Notes under the pieces: generated by a model
Seen by the model: only the letters and a program-made list of their open reading frames with translations
What the model was told of the DNA's origin: nothing
The model's database searches: none
Shown: positions 1 through 9,001 of the stretch, one piece after another
Layout: the number at the start of each line of letters is the position of its first letter
How positions within the stretch are numbered: position 1 is the first letter of the stretch
Program-made: the position numbers and the translations under genes
DNA from: Spirochaetales bacterium
Lineage (GTDB): Bacteria; Spirochaetota; Spirochaetia; UBA9216
Assembly (NCBI GenBank): GCA_016342585.1
Contig: JAEINK010000010.1
Location: 40,756 to 104,755, forward strand
Reading direction: 5' to 3'
DNA: 64,000 nucleotides

Positions 1-462
1 TGCAAGGGTGAAATTACTCACACCCACCGCTCGTATAAGCCCTTCGGCTCTGGCCCTCTCAAGTTCACCCATAATTCCCTGGATATCGCATTTATCATTG
101 GGCCAGTGGAGGTAGTAAACATCCAGATAATCGGTCATTAGCCGCTTGAGACTTCTTGCCAGCCCCTTATAGACATTTTGAGGTAAGGTAGGGAAGAATT
201 TAGAGGTCAGGCTGATAGAAGCTCTCCTTTCCGGAGAACCTTTCAGCAGCTCCTTGTGAAGGAGCTGCCCCAGAATTTGTTCGGATTCACCATTCCCATA
301 GGCCGGGGCTGTATCGAAATGGCTGATTCCTTTTCTGAGGGCTGCGACGAGGGTTTTCCTGTTCAGATCCCTGGATTGTTTTTTCCAGTAGTCCCCTCCG
401 AAGCCCCAGCATCCCATCCCCAGAGCGGAGAGCCCCTGCCTTGTTTGTTCGATTCTGATCAC
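1..462 (-). CDS. Aldo/keto reductase, N-terminal part (cut by window edge)
   Basis: Translating the minus strand from a GTG at 462 gives 154 residues with no stop, running off the window at base 1. The start of an aldo/keto reductase barrel is plain: GMGCWGFGG, then DTAPAYGNGESEQILG with the catalytic Asp and Tyr, a Lys in LTSKF and the His in YYLHWP. These four make up the family's catalytic tetrad, so the enzyme should reduce an aldehyde or sugar carbonyl with NAD(P)H in the cytoplasm. The GTG lies one base after the stop of the upstream sugar symporter gene, so the two are probably co-transcribed. The substrate cannot be told from this part, and the C-terminal cofactor-binding end is missing. 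Confidence 0.9.
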   Translation of the reverse strand, partial: MIRIEQTRQGLSALGMGCWGFGGDYWKKQSRDLNRKTLVAALRKGISHFDTAPAYGNGESEQILGQLLHKELLKGSPERRASISLTSKFFPTLPQNVYKGLARSLKRLMTDYLDVYYLHWPNDKCDIQGIMGELERARAEGLIRAVGVSNFTLA

Positions 463-463
463 C

Positions 464-1915
464 CTATTCGGTCTGCTTTGAATAGAGTCTTTCGTAGGGC
501 ATCCCCGTGAGCTCTTCACAGATCTTGATTGTTTCCGGGGTGGCATCTGCTTTGGTACCCCCCTCCTTTAGCCGTGAAAGCTCATCGCTTAAGATTTTAT
601 GGGTTTCCGGAGTAATTTTAAATTTTATTCCAATAATAATTCCGGTCAGTATAAGGATACAGGGGCCCGCGGTGAAGAAGATCTGCATACCCCTCAATAC
701 TTCGGGACCTTGTGTCTGGTTTGAAACAAAACCAATAGCCTGAAGAGTTACTCCTATGAGGGGCATGGCAATCAACCCCTGGATGAGTTTGCGGCTTAAA
801 GTCATGGCTCCCGAGTAAATTCCTGACCGCATTTCACCGGTGATGAGTTCATCAACATCGATTACCGATGGGAGGATAGCCCAGGGGATGAGGACCGCTG
901 CGGAGGTTCCCATTCCGATAAAGGCGCATACCGCTGCAATCCAGACGAGGGGGGAGGCGGAAGAGAGGGTTAAGGTCAGGAGCATTCCCGTGAACCATAT
1001 TCCCATTCCCATTTTATAGGCAAAGCCTTTTCCCTTTCTGTTGCCAATAGTCACATAGACAGGCATCATAATAATCTGGGTGAGCAGAAGGGCTCCCATG
1101 GCGATTGAGTAGGCTCCCGGTCTACCAATATAGTAGGTTATATAGTAAGCAAAGAGGGCCATGAGTATATCCATGGCTGTGTAGGCAAAAATATACATAC
1201 CCATATGAATTCTAAAGGATTTGTTCTTCATTATAGAAAAGAATTCCCTGAAAACAGAGAGGGAGCTGTCGCTCTTCTCTTCCTCTTTTCGCGGTAATTC
1301 CCATGTTCCAAAGAAAACACCAATGAAAGGAAGGGCAAAAAAGAGACCAAAACAGACGGCCATGACTATATAGCCTGTTGGGGTGGAGTCCGGATAATTA
1401 TTGATAATAATCTTTGGCAATGTTCCGCCTAAGAGAGCGGCAAAACCTGAAAAAATGATCCTGGCTCCGGAAAGTCTTGCCCTTACCTTGTAGTCGGGGC
1501 TCATTTCAGCATTGATAGCGGCGAAGGGTATCATGACCATGGTGAAAACTGTGCTGAAAAGGACATAGGCGAAGCTGTAGTAGGCAAAAAGAGCCCACTG
1601 GCTCGTTGTTTCAAGATGGAGCCACATGATTATAAACGATGCGGCAATGGGAATGATTCCCGCTAAAAAATAGACTCTTCGTCTCCCGAAGGGGGATTTT
1701 GTTCGGTCCGAAATGTATCCCATAAGAGGATCCGAGATGGCATCCCAGCCTTTTCCGATGAGGAACACAAGGCTTGCCATTCCAGGAGAGAGACCGACCA
1801 CTTCTGTCAGGAAGAAGAGAAAGAGCATTCCGATTATCAGGAAAGCACCTCCTCCGAAGATGTCTCCCATACCGTAGAATACCAGATGTCTGAATTTTAC
1901 CTCTTTTTGCTTCAA
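464..1915 (-). CDS. GPH-family (MelB-like) sugar:cation symporter
   Basis: A hydrophobic protein of about 480 residues with roughly twelve membrane segments. The N-terminal part carries a GMGD motif and then DAISDPLMGYISDRTKSPFG followed by RRR, the loop 2-3 signature of the glycoside-pentoside-hexuronide:cation symporter group of the major facilitator superfamily. It should import a sugar or glycoside with H+ or Na+. I chose the TTG at 1915 rather than the GTG at 1933, because a perfect AAGGAGG lies at 1921-1927, five bases before the TTG and inside the longer reading. It is followed directly by an aldo/keto reductase, which fits a small sugar-use operon. The substrate is unknown. Confidence 0.85.
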   Translation of the reverse strand: MKQKEVKFRHLVFYGMGDIFGGGAFLIIGMLFLFFLTEVVGLSPGMASLVFLIGKGWDAISDPLMGYISDRTKSPFGRRRVYFLAGIIPIAASFIIMWLHLETTSQWALFAYYSFAYVLFSTVFTMVMIPFAAINAEMSPDYKVRARLSGARIIFSGFAALLGGTLPKIIINNYPDSTPTGYIVMAVCFGLFFALPFIGVFFGTWELPRKEEEKSDSSLSVFREFFSIMKNKSFRIHMGMYIFAYTAMDILMALFAYYITYYIGRPGAYSIAMGALLLTQIIMMPVYVTIGNRKGKGFAYKMGMGIWFTGMLLTLTLSSASPLVWIAAVCAFIGMGTSAAVLIPWAILPSVIDVDELITGEMRSGIYSGAMTLSRKLIQGLIAMPLIGVTLQAIGFVSNQTQGPEVLRGMQIFFTAGPCILILTGIIIGIKFKITPETHKILSDELSRLKEGGTKADATPETIKICEELTGMPYERLYSKQTE

Positions 1916-2026
1916 TTTTTCCTCCTTGATCACTCAGATCTGAATTGTTTCATATGGAGGGGCAAGCTATCCGGCAGCTGTCATTCAGTGAACGATGCCT
2001 TGAGGGCTTGACCTTTTAAATGAAAA

Positions 2027-2869
2027 ATGAGATATCTACCGGACTTTTTTTATTGCGAGGCAGTTATCAAACAGATCCAAAAGATCCTTTTCTTTTCTAT
2101 TACCATTATACTTATTTGCTGGTTTGTAGCAACTTCATGTACAGGATACCCATGGAATGAGTTTAATAGTCAGGAAGACGGTTTAAATAATAGCAAAGTG
2201 GAGACAGAGGTTTCGATCAAAAAAAATCTTAACCAGTCTGACTCCGTACAATACAGTAGTTCAAATGAACAAAATTCCCGGATAGTGCTGGCTGAATACC
2301 TGGAAGATGAACCCGATTATGGTCTTGCCCTCTACCGTTTTCCCGAATTCAGAGAAAATGTAGTAGCATTCTATTCTGAAGAGACAGGTTCGGAGAGTAT
2401 CGCTCTCCTGATCCTTCAGGCGGCGGAAGCTCATGATATTCCCCTCTCCCTGGCGTTTTCACTGGCCTGGGTGGAGAGCCGGTATAATCCGCAAGCGGTG
2501 AATTATAACTCAAGTTCAATCGATCGGGGCCTTTTTCAGTTGAACAGTCGCTCCTTTCCAGGGTTAACCGAGGATGAGTTTTTTGATCCTGCGGTAAATT
2601 CAGGTTTTGGGATGGATTACCTTCGCCAATGCCTGGAAGCCGGAGATACGGAGATCGTTGCCCTGGCCATGTACAATGCCGGGCGGGCCCGGGTTTCCGG
2701 GCGGGGAACACCTCTTATGACCCTTGAGTATATTTCAAAGATACTTGAATACCAGGAAGGGCTTGAAGAGCGGTTTTCAGACCATCTGATCAAGGGCCGG
2801 GGCCAGAAAGTTGCTTTTAAGTCCCCTCTTAATACTGTACCTGTTGACAGAAACAAGGGGATCAAATAG
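2027..2869 (+). CDS. Lytic transglycosylase (SLT domain) exported protein
   Basis: A 280-residue protein with an N-terminal hydrophobic stretch ending in VATSC, a possible relaxed spirochaetal lipobox. An acidic, low-complexity segment follows, then a lysozyme-like SLT domain from about residue 125 to 240. The catalytic Glu is in SLAWVESRYNP; RGLFQLN and ALAMYNAGRARV are the usual downstream motifs. It should cleave peptidoglycan glycan strands in the periplasm. No clear ribosome binding site precedes the ATG, and no other in-frame start fits the signal peptide. It is transcribed toward the DAHP synthase fusion, 10 bases downstream, perhaps as one unit. Confidence 0.82.
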   Translation: MRYLPDFFYCEAVIKQIQKILFFSITIILICWFVATSCTGYPWNEFNSQEDGLNNSKVETEVSIKKNLNQSDSVQYSSSNEQNSRIVLAEYLEDEPDYGLALYRFPEFRENVVAFYSEETGSESIALLILQAAEAHDIPLSLAFSLAWVESRYNPQAVNYNSSSIDRGLFQLNSRSFPGLTEDEFFDPAVNSGFGMDYLRQCLEAGDTEIVALAMYNAGRARVSGRGTPLMTLEYISKILEYQEGLEERFSDHLIKGRGQKVAFKSPLNTVPVDRNKGIK

Positions 2870-2879
2870 TTTCTATTAC

Positions 2880-4787
2880 ATGATTATTGTACTAGACCGC
2901 TTAATACGTGAAGATCAGAAAACGGCATTAATAAGTTTTCTGGAAGATAAAGGTTTCAAGGTAAGAGAGATCATCGGGGAAGAGGAAACAATCCTCGGTG
3001 CCGTCGGTTCAATCTCCCTGGATCCCCGAGTCATTGAAGTAAAACCCGGTGTTATCAGGGTTATTCCCATAACCAAGGCCTATAAGTTAGCCTCCCGGGA
3101 ACTCAAAAAGGGTGATACCATTATTAATTCCGGAGGAATTCGGATAGGGGGACCTCGGATTAGTGTTATCGCCGGTCCCTGTGCTGTTGAGTCCAGAGAG
3201 CAGATCATGGAAGCCGCTTTGGCTGTCCGGGATTCCGGAGCCATCGCACTTCGTGGCGGGGCGTACAAACCCCGAACATCCCCCTATTCATTTCAGGGGC
3301 TTGGTGAAGAGGGCTTGAAATACCTCCGGGAAGCCGGTGATAAATATGGTCTCCTGGTGACCACTGAAATCGTCTCTTCCGAAACAGCCGATATGATGAC
3401 CGATTATGTAGATATCTTTCAGATCGGTGCCCGAAATATGCAGAACTTTGAACTACTCAAGAAGGTCGGTTCCCTGGGAAAACCCGTTGTTGTTAAACGA
3501 GGACTTTCGGCTACCATCGAAGAGTGGCTTATGGCTGCCGAATACCTGATGGCCCATGGAACGGAGGATGTAATCCTCTGTGAACGGGGAATAAGAACCT
3601 TTGAGACCTATACCCGAAATACCCTGGATCTTTCAGCGATTCCTGTTGTTAAGAAGTTGAGCCACCTGCCGGTAATTGTTGATCCAAGCCATGCTACAGG
3701 ACTTCGGGGAAAGGTTTTACCCATGGCTCTGGCGGCTGTAGCGGCCGGTGCGGATGGTCTTATGGTAGAAGTTCATCCTCACCCGGATCAGGCCCTCTCT
3801 GATGGACCTCAGTCTCTCTATCCGGAACAATTCGAGAAGCTCATGCGTGATATTGAGGCTCTCTGTCCTGTAATCGGAAAGGATCTGGAGCTTATTCCTG
3901 CTGATCGAAGATCTACTATTCAATTAAAGACAACGGCCCTTACGAAGGATGCTTCGGAAATCACGGTCTCCTTTCAGGGCGAACATGGGGCCTTCAGTGA
4001 AAAGGCCCTGAACAGATATTTCGAGGGAGAAAAGACCACAGCCAAAGGGTGTTCAGGATTCAGGGACGTTTTTCGTGATGTTGTGACGGGAACGGCCGAT
4101 TACGGTATTATCCCTATTGAGAACTCTTTGGCCGGTTCAATCCATGAAAATTATGACCTCCTGATACAGCATCCGGATATTCAGATAATCGGTGAGAAGA
4201 TGCTTCGGGTTCAGCATAGCCTGATTGGTTTTCCCGATACAGATATTGAGAGTATAACCAGAGTCTATTCCCACCCGCAGGGCCTTGCTCAATGTGCGAA
4301 ATTCCTGGATCGGCATGAAAATATGGAGAAAGTGCCATATTACGATACTGCCGGTTCGGTGGCCTATGTTGCCCGGGATAAGGATACCACAAAGGCCGCT
4401 ATTGCCAATGCCGATGCTGCCGGGTATTACGGTCTTTCCGTATTGAAAGAGGGGATTGAAACAAATCCGAATAATTATACCCGGTTCTTTGTTATTGCAA
4501 GGAGTGGACAGCATGCCCAGCCCGAAGAGGGAACCAAGGCATCATTCATCTTCTCCTTGCCGAGTAAGCCGGGAACCCTCTTTGAGTGTATTCGGATATT
4601 TGCCGAGGAAAAACTAAATATGACCAAGATGGAATCCCGGCCCATAATCGGGAAACCCTGGAAATATATGTTCTATGTGGATGTTGAAGTACCGAAAGGT
4701 GAGATCTCCAGCCTTAGAAAGGGGATTGAAAGGCTCTCTTCAGAAACCGAAGATTTCAGAACTCTGGGAATATACACTCAGAGATAA
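2880..4787 (+). CDS. DAHP synthase - prephenate dehydratase fusion protein
   Basis: A 635-residue two-enzyme protein. Residues 1-70 form the ferredoxin-like regulatory domain seen on type I-beta DAHP synthases. The barrel follows to about 335, with [21 protein letters not shown] and [10 protein letters not shown]. This half makes 3-deoxy-D-arabino-heptulosonate 7-phosphate, the first step of the shikimate pathway. After a linker comes prephenate dehydratase (about 360-540) with [22 protein letters not shown] and the catalytic [11 protein letters not shown], and then an ACT domain with ESRP, the usual phenylalanine-binding motif. I see no chorismate mutase segment. The ATG at 2880 is chosen because upstream codons only overlap the previous gene. 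The fusion could let one phenylalanine-binding domain restrain both ends of the route; that part is inference. Confidence 0.9.
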   Translation: MIIVLDRLIREDQKTALISFLEDKGFKVREIIGEEETILGAVGSISLDPRVIEVKPGVIRVIPITKAYKLASRELKKGDTIINSGGIRIGGPRISVIAGPCAVESREQIMEAALAVRDSGAIALRGGAYKPRTSPYSFQGLGEEGLKYLREAGDKYGLLVTTEIVSSETADMMTDYVDIFQIGARNMQNFELLKKVGSLGKPVVVKRGLSATIEEWLMAAEYLMAHGTEDVILCERGIRTFETYTRNTLDLSAIPVVKKLSHLPVIVDPSHATGLRGKVLPMALAAVAAGADGLMVEVHPHPDQALSDGPQSLYPEQFEKLMRDIEALCPVIGKDLELIPADRRSTIQLKTTALTKDASEITVSFQGEHGAFSEKALNRYFEGEKTTAKGCSGFRDVFRDVVTGTADYGIIPIENSLAGSIHENYDLLIQHPDIQIIGEKMLRVQHSLIGFPDTDIESITRVYSHPQGLAQCAKFLDRHENMEKVPYYDTAGSVAYVARDKDTTKAAIANADAAGYYGLSVLKEGIETNPNNYTRFFVIARSGQHAQPEEGTKASFIFSLPSKPGTLFECIRIFAEEKLNMTKMESRPIIGKPWKYMFYVDVEVPKGEISSLRKGIERLSSETEDFRTLGIYTQR

Positions 4788-4845
4788 TACTTCAATATTG
4801 TCCTTAAACCGCTGGTTTAAAGTCCGAATAAAAGCACCTTAAACA

Positions 4846-4872
4846 AAAAAGACTCCTCATCGGAGTCTTTTT
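4846..4872. terminator. Rho-independent terminator, likely bidirectional
   Basis: A perfect 11-bp stem (4846-4856 with 4862-4872, AAAAAGACTCC and its complement) encloses the loop TCATC. The T-rich arm serves the plus-strand fusion gene. The A-rich arm reads as T on the minus strand, so it can also stop the convergent gene ending at 4985. Confidence 0.85.
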
Positions 4873-4984
4873 ATTCGAGCCGGGTTTAATACCGCTTAGC
4901 TTGCTGCGTAATGATTTCCTTACGAGATCGACGATACCTGCTGACAAGTATCTCAGCCGAACCTGCTCCGGGGAGAGTCATTTA

Positions 4985-6391
4985 TCAGTTGTCGATGCCG
5001 AGGCGTTTAAGCTGTTCCTGCTCCTCCATCCTGGTTGAGTAGTCAAACCGTTTTGAATTGGTTCTTTTGATACAGCTTTTAATATTCTCAATATCCTTAT
5101 CAAGGGAGGCAAGTTTCCCCCTCTGATCCCTGGTGGCTTCTGTTTTCAGGTAGGTTTCGATGGGGTTCAGGAAGGAGCAGGTTTTCTGCAGATCAACAAC
5201 CCTGTCGGCAATATATTTAAAAAGTTCTTCTTCACTGGCGGCCTTGAGTTTTTGAAATGTCTGGCTCATCTCGGTTCCACAAGCCTGCAGTAAACGCCCC
5301 TGTTTACTTACCTTCTCATTGAATGCATTGAAGTCAATTCTTACGGTTTTTGAAAGTGAGGTCTCCTCTTCAAAAATTTCAAGATCCATAATGAATTTGC
5401 CCTGTTCCTTGGAAACCATATTCTTCAGCCATTTTTTGAACTTTTCTCCAAAGCTCTCTTTCTTATTCTCAAGTATATTGAAATTGGATCTTACCTTTGT
5501 CATTGCCTGATCAAGGTAAATCCCTCCGGAGGCAAGGATCTTCAAGGCATCGGTAAGGAGTGATTTATGGGTTACCTCTTTCTTTTTTACCCTCTTTTTC
5601 TCTTTTGACTGATATTTTGATAAAAGTTCCTGCTGAAGCTGACTGCCGTTTTCCGAGTATAACTCTTCAAGCATCTCTTTTACGAGGTCCGAGTAGAAAG
5701 GGGTTCCTTTTTTGATGGCTGTGTATTTCTGTCTTACACGCTTTATAGCACCTTCAGGGTTCTCAAGGTAACCTTTTTGATCAAGGTCGAGTTCAGGGAT
5801 AACCGCCTGCCTGATGTCCTGCTTATAGGCCTCTCGGTGATAGGATGATAACTCCTTCAGATCCCTGAGGATGAGTTTTGTATGCTTCGCCAGCCCCTGA
5901 ACAGCCGATTTCAGAATTCCATGGGATACCTGATCAGACTCCATGGGGATCTTATTGATCATTTCAAAAAGAATACTTGTATTCGGATCGGAAGATGTTG
6001 GCCCGCCCTCCCATTTTATATAGGTGGCCAGCGAGGCCAGGGTTTTAATCCTTTTCATATTCAGGAACTCAATACTGAACTGATAATAATGATTCAGGAA
6101 TTCAAGCTGGCTTTCGAAGTTTGAAATTCGAATACTCATTTGCATCCCTTTATCATTTTCAGCAACATCACCCTGATCAGGGATGGTTATTTCTGAAATT
6201 TTCTGTTCATATTTGTAGGGATCTTCTGAAAGGAGGGACTTTCTAACAAGCACATTGAAAACGGTCTGCACCGATTTATAATAGATGGCAAAGTTTTCAT
6301 GAATTCTCTCAAGGAGAACCTCTTCTATCAGCTTACACTTTTGTGCCAGTAAATCTTCCATTTCCAGAACAAATTCTTGATTATCTTCCAT
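4985..6391 (-). CDS. Conserved hypothetical protein, mostly helical
   Basis: I do not recognise this 468-residue protein. It has no signal peptide or membrane segment, is rich in Lys, Glu, Leu and Gln, and appears almost wholly alpha-helical. A very basic patch (KEKKRVKKKEVTHK) lies near residue 265, and the C-terminal 150 residues look like coiled coil. It is probably a cytoplasmic scaffold or spirochaete-specific protein, but no motif gives a function. It stands alone, divergent from the DUF4416 gene. The ATG at 6391 has no ribosome binding site; a promoter-like pair sits just upstream, which suggests a very short leader. Confidence 0.75.
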   Translation of the reverse strand: MEDNQEFVLEMEDLLAQKCKLIEEVLLERIHENFAIYYKSVQTVFNVLVRKSLLSEDPYKYEQKISEITIPDQGDVAENDKGMQMSIRISNFESQLEFLNHYYQFSIEFLNMKRIKTLASLATYIKWEGGPTSSDPNTSILFEMINKIPMESDQVSHGILKSAVQGLAKHTKLILRDLKELSSYHREAYKQDIRQAVIPELDLDQKGYLENPEGAIKRVRQKYTAIKKGTPFYSDLVKEMLEELYSENGSQLQQELLSKYQSKEKKRVKKKEVTHKSLLTDALKILASGGIYLDQAMTKVRSNFNILENKKESFGEKFKKWLKNMVSKEQGKFIMDLEIFEEETSLSKTVRIDFNAFNEKVSKQGRLLQACGTEMSQTFQKLKAASEEELFKYIADRVVDLQKTCSFLNPIETYLKTEATRDQRGKLASLDKDIENIKSCIKRTNSKRFDYSTRMEEQEQLKRLGIDN

Positions 6392-6400
6392 AGATTATAG

Positions 6401-6430
6401 ATTATCTGATAAAATGAAAACATTCAACAA
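6401..6430 (-). promoter_or_regulatory. Candidate sigma70 promoter, near-leaderless
   Basis: On the minus strand TTGTTG (6425-6430), an 18-base spacer and GATAAT (6401-6406). The -10 ends nine bases before the ATG at 6391, leaving a leader of about three bases and no Shine-Dalgarno sequence. Confidence 0.5.
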
Positions 6431-6445
6431 ATATCTGGAGGCAAC

Positions 6446-6970
6446 ATGGGGAAGATAGACGAGTTTGTTAAGGAGAAACTGATTACAGGTTTACTCCTCT
6501 CCTCATCCATTGATATTGATAAATTAAAGGTGGACCTTGAAAATGCGTGGGGTCCTATAGATTATATGAGTCCGGAAGTTCCTTTCGATTTTACCTCATA
6601 CTACGATGGGGAGATGGGGCCTGGAATTCGGAGATACTACCTCTCTTTTGAAACATTAGTTTCACCTGAGGCATTAAGCCAGATAAAAATAAAATCCAAT
6701 GAAATGGAGTTCCCTTATATGTCGGGAGAAAACCGGCAGGTTAATATTGATCCGGGGCTTCTTTCATTAAAAAGGCTGATTCTGGCATCTTCCAAGGATG
6801 CAGGGCATCGAATCCCCCTCTCTTCCGGTATTTATGGGGAAGTAACCCTTGTTTATCAATCCAAAGGATTCAAAACCCTCGACTGGACATATCCCGATTA
6901 TAAAAGTGATTTCTGTCGGGAAGAGATGAAGAAGGTGAGGGAAATATATAAAAAACAGCTTCGAAACTGA
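6446..6970 (+). CDS. DUF4416 family protein
   Basis: A 174-residue soluble protein that fits the DUF4416 family: LITGLLLSS near the start, WGPIDYMSPEVPFDFTSYYD, and the C-terminal pattern around LDWTYPDYKS. Members are often annotated as GTP-binding, but no P-loop is visible here, so I give no function. GGAGG sits seven bases before the ATG. The next gene, a lipoprotein, starts 43 bases downstream with its own GGGAGG, so the two may be one operon. Assignment is from recall of the family pattern. Confidence 0.75.
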   Translation: MGKIDEFVKEKLITGLLLSSSIDIDKLKVDLENAWGPIDYMSPEVPFDFTSYYDGEMGPGIRRYYLSFETLVSPEALSQIKIKSNEMEFPYMSGENRQVNIDPGLLSLKRLILASSKDAGHRIPLSSGIYGEVTLVYQSKGFKTLDWTYPDYKSDFCREEMKKVREIYKKQLRN

Positions 6971-7013
6971 ATCAATCTGCCGATTTTCCGGGTCTTATAT
7001 TCCGGGAGGCTGT

Positions 7014-7844
7014 ATGAAAAGTAAAAATCCACCTTTTTCCCTCTTGGTTCTCCTTTTTTTCCTCTATTCAAGCCTTACAGGATGCTCCTGTCCCCTTAAT
7101 GAAAGGGCTGTTCATCTCGTTCTTCCGGAGCTTCCGGACTCCTGGGAAAGTTTTCATGAAGTAATTACATTCCGGATTATATACCCCGGAGAGGATGGTA
7201 AAAGAAGAACCCTTGAAGGAGTCCTCCCCGGTGATGAGCCGGTGGTGATTATCCCTAAGCAGGCCAACTATCCGATCCTGGCCCAGCCCTGCTTTACCCC
7301 ATCGAATATACCCTCTGGCGGAATGAGACCTGCCGGTGGTTTATATCCGGAAGCCTTAAATGAACAGACCTTCTTTAGACTTACCTGGGCGGATGGGTTC
7401 CTGGCAGAGTGTATGCTGGAAATTGGAGAGAAAACCGGGTGGGAGACGGGGATAAACTCTTCAAAATTAAGACGGACTATTCTTGATGTTTCAAGTGGGG
7501 ATCCCTGGTATATTGAGAAGCGAAAACTCCTGCGTCCTCTCCTTTACGGCAGGTTCTATGGAGGATTCGTATCCGGAGCATCACAATATCCGGTTGTGAT
7601 CCCAGGAAATATTTCGGGGAGTATTAATGAAGATTTTCGGGAAGAAAAATTTGAATGGGCAATCGGGGACCCCCTCTTTAACAGTGGGGTTCACAGGCTG
7701 CAAAATAATGGTATAACCACCCTCCTTCTTCATCCGGGGTTTCACAGACTAATCGGTAGAGGTGGAGGAGAGTGGATGGACATATACATCGATGAGGAAG
7801 GGGAGGTTGCTTTGGCAGTGTATGCTGGCGCAACCGGCCAATAA
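7014..7844 (+). CDS. Lipoprotein of unknown function
   Basis: A 276-residue protein with a signal peptide ending in SSLTGCSC, a good lipobox, so it is likely anchored in a membrane by a modified Cys. The mature part is rich in Gly, Pro and aromatic residues and looks beta-structured, with VVIIPKQANYPILAQP and a Gly-rich C-terminal stretch around GRGGGEWMDIYID. I recognise no domain. Proteins of this look occur in spirochaetes as conserved lipoproteins. GGGAGG lies eight bases before the ATG. It ends eight bases before the convergent peptidase gene. Confidence 0.75.
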   Translation: MKSKNPPFSLLVLLFFLYSSLTGCSCPLNERAVHLVLPELPDSWESFHEVITFRIIYPGEDGKRRTLEGVLPGDEPVVIIPKQANYPILAQPCFTPSNIPSGGMRPAGGLYPEALNEQTFFRLTWADGFLAECMLEIGEKTGWETGINSSKLRRTILDVSSGDPWYIEKRKLLRPLLYGRFYGGFVSGASQYPVVIPGNISGSINEDFREEKFEWAIGDPLFNSGVHRLQNNGITTLLLHPGFHRLIGRGGGEWMDIYIDEEGEVALAVYAGATGQ

Positions 7845-7852
7845 ATCCATCC

Positions 7853-9001
7853 CTAATCGATTAAATGAAATATTTTACTATTGGTAAGGCATTCTGAACC
7901 GGTTTCAGTGATAAGAAAATCATTTTCCCATCTGACCCCGCCTTCGGCTTCGTGATAAAGGCCCGGCTCGATTGTTACAACCATTCCAGCCTCAAGCACA
8001 ACGGGATCCTTGCCGTTTCTTAAGGTTGGGGCCTCGTGTACATCCAGACCGTAGCTATGGCCGAGAGCGTGGGGCATAACCCACCCGCCCTTCTTGAAAA
8101 CGTCAGTTGCTTTATCAGCAACCGCCATGGTCGTAACCCCCGGTGCGAGCATCTCTGATGAAGCGGTATAAGCTTTTTCAACCAGGGAGATCATCTCCTC
8201 CTGTTTTTCGGAGAGAGGGCCTTTTACAAATGAGGCGGTAATATCGGTGGTATACCCTTTATAGTTTACTCCAAAATCCACCAGGGACATCCCCTTTGTG
8301 GCGAAGGGGCCTGCGGTATAGAGGGGGAAGGCATGAATACCCCAGCTGCGATCGGGGCCTGCTGCAATGGTTTCAAAACCGGTTCCCTCGCAGCCGAGGG
8401 TCCTCGACCTTCGTTCAATAAAGAGGGCAATATCGATCTCGGTATGAATTTCCCCTTTTTTCACAGCCATCTCCAGCTCATCCAAAAGTCTGTTGGTAAG
8501 CCTGGAACCCTCACGGATAATGGCAAGCTCTTCTTCATCCTTCACCATTCTAAGAGCGGCCAGGTTGGATTCAAAACCCGTTTTCCGGCAGAGATACTCC
8601 ATACCGCTGAAATTTACAAAGCTGTGGTGGGGAAGGGCCGAGGGGAGTTCAACCCTGGACCCCGCCGGAATACCCTCTTTTTCAAGAAGTTTTGACACCG
8701 CGTTCTCGAAGAGTCTGTCGAACTCAGTGTAGCCGATTATCTCATCAGCACAGGCAATCTTACCAGCCAGTATTTCATCCCAGGGTACCAGAATCGACTT
8801 GTCCTCTCTTCCTGCCCCTTTACCGGGGATAATGAAAAGAAGGGCATCCATAGGCATTCCCGAAAGGTAGCGGAGATTTGCCGTCCTGCTTCCTTCTTTG
8901 TCTTCGATTACCGCGGCTGCGATGTTTTCCTTTTCTAAATACCGGCAGATCTTTTCGATCCGCCGGCCATATATTATCTTTTCGTCTTTTCTATTTTGCA
9001 A
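7853..9001 (-). CDS. M24-family Xaa-Pro peptidase
   Basis: A 382-residue creatinase/prolidase-like enzyme. The N-terminal 130 residues form the non-catalytic domain and the rest the pita-bread metallopeptidase fold. Metal ligands are visible in order: two Asp in [18 protein letters not shown], His in [12 protein letters not shown], Glu in VTIEPGLY and Glu in RWENDFLI. It should remove or split N-terminal Xaa-Pro bonds in cytoplasmic peptides. The frame opens with TTG at 9001, inside the last 11 bases of leuS, with GGTGA about eight bases upstream, so it is translated from the leuS message. Confidence 0.87.
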   Translation of the reverse strand: MQNRKDEKIIYGRRIEKICRYLEKENIAAAVIEDKEGSRTANLRYLSGMPMDALLFIIPGKGAGREDKSILVPWDEILAGKIACADEIIGYTEFDRLFENAVSKLLEKEGIPAGSRVELPSALPHHSFVNFSGMEYLCRKTGFESNLAALRMVKDEEELAIIREGSRLTNRLLDELEMAVKKGEIHTEIDIALFIERRSRTLGCEGTGFETIAAGPDRSWGIHAFPLYTAGPFATKGMSLVDFGVNYKGYTTDITASFVKGPLSEKQEEMISLVEKAYTASSEMLAPGVTTMAVADKATDVFKKGGWVMPHALGHSYGLDVHEAPTLRNGKDPVVLEAGMVVTIEPGLYHEAEGGVRWENDFLITETGSECLTNSKIFHLID

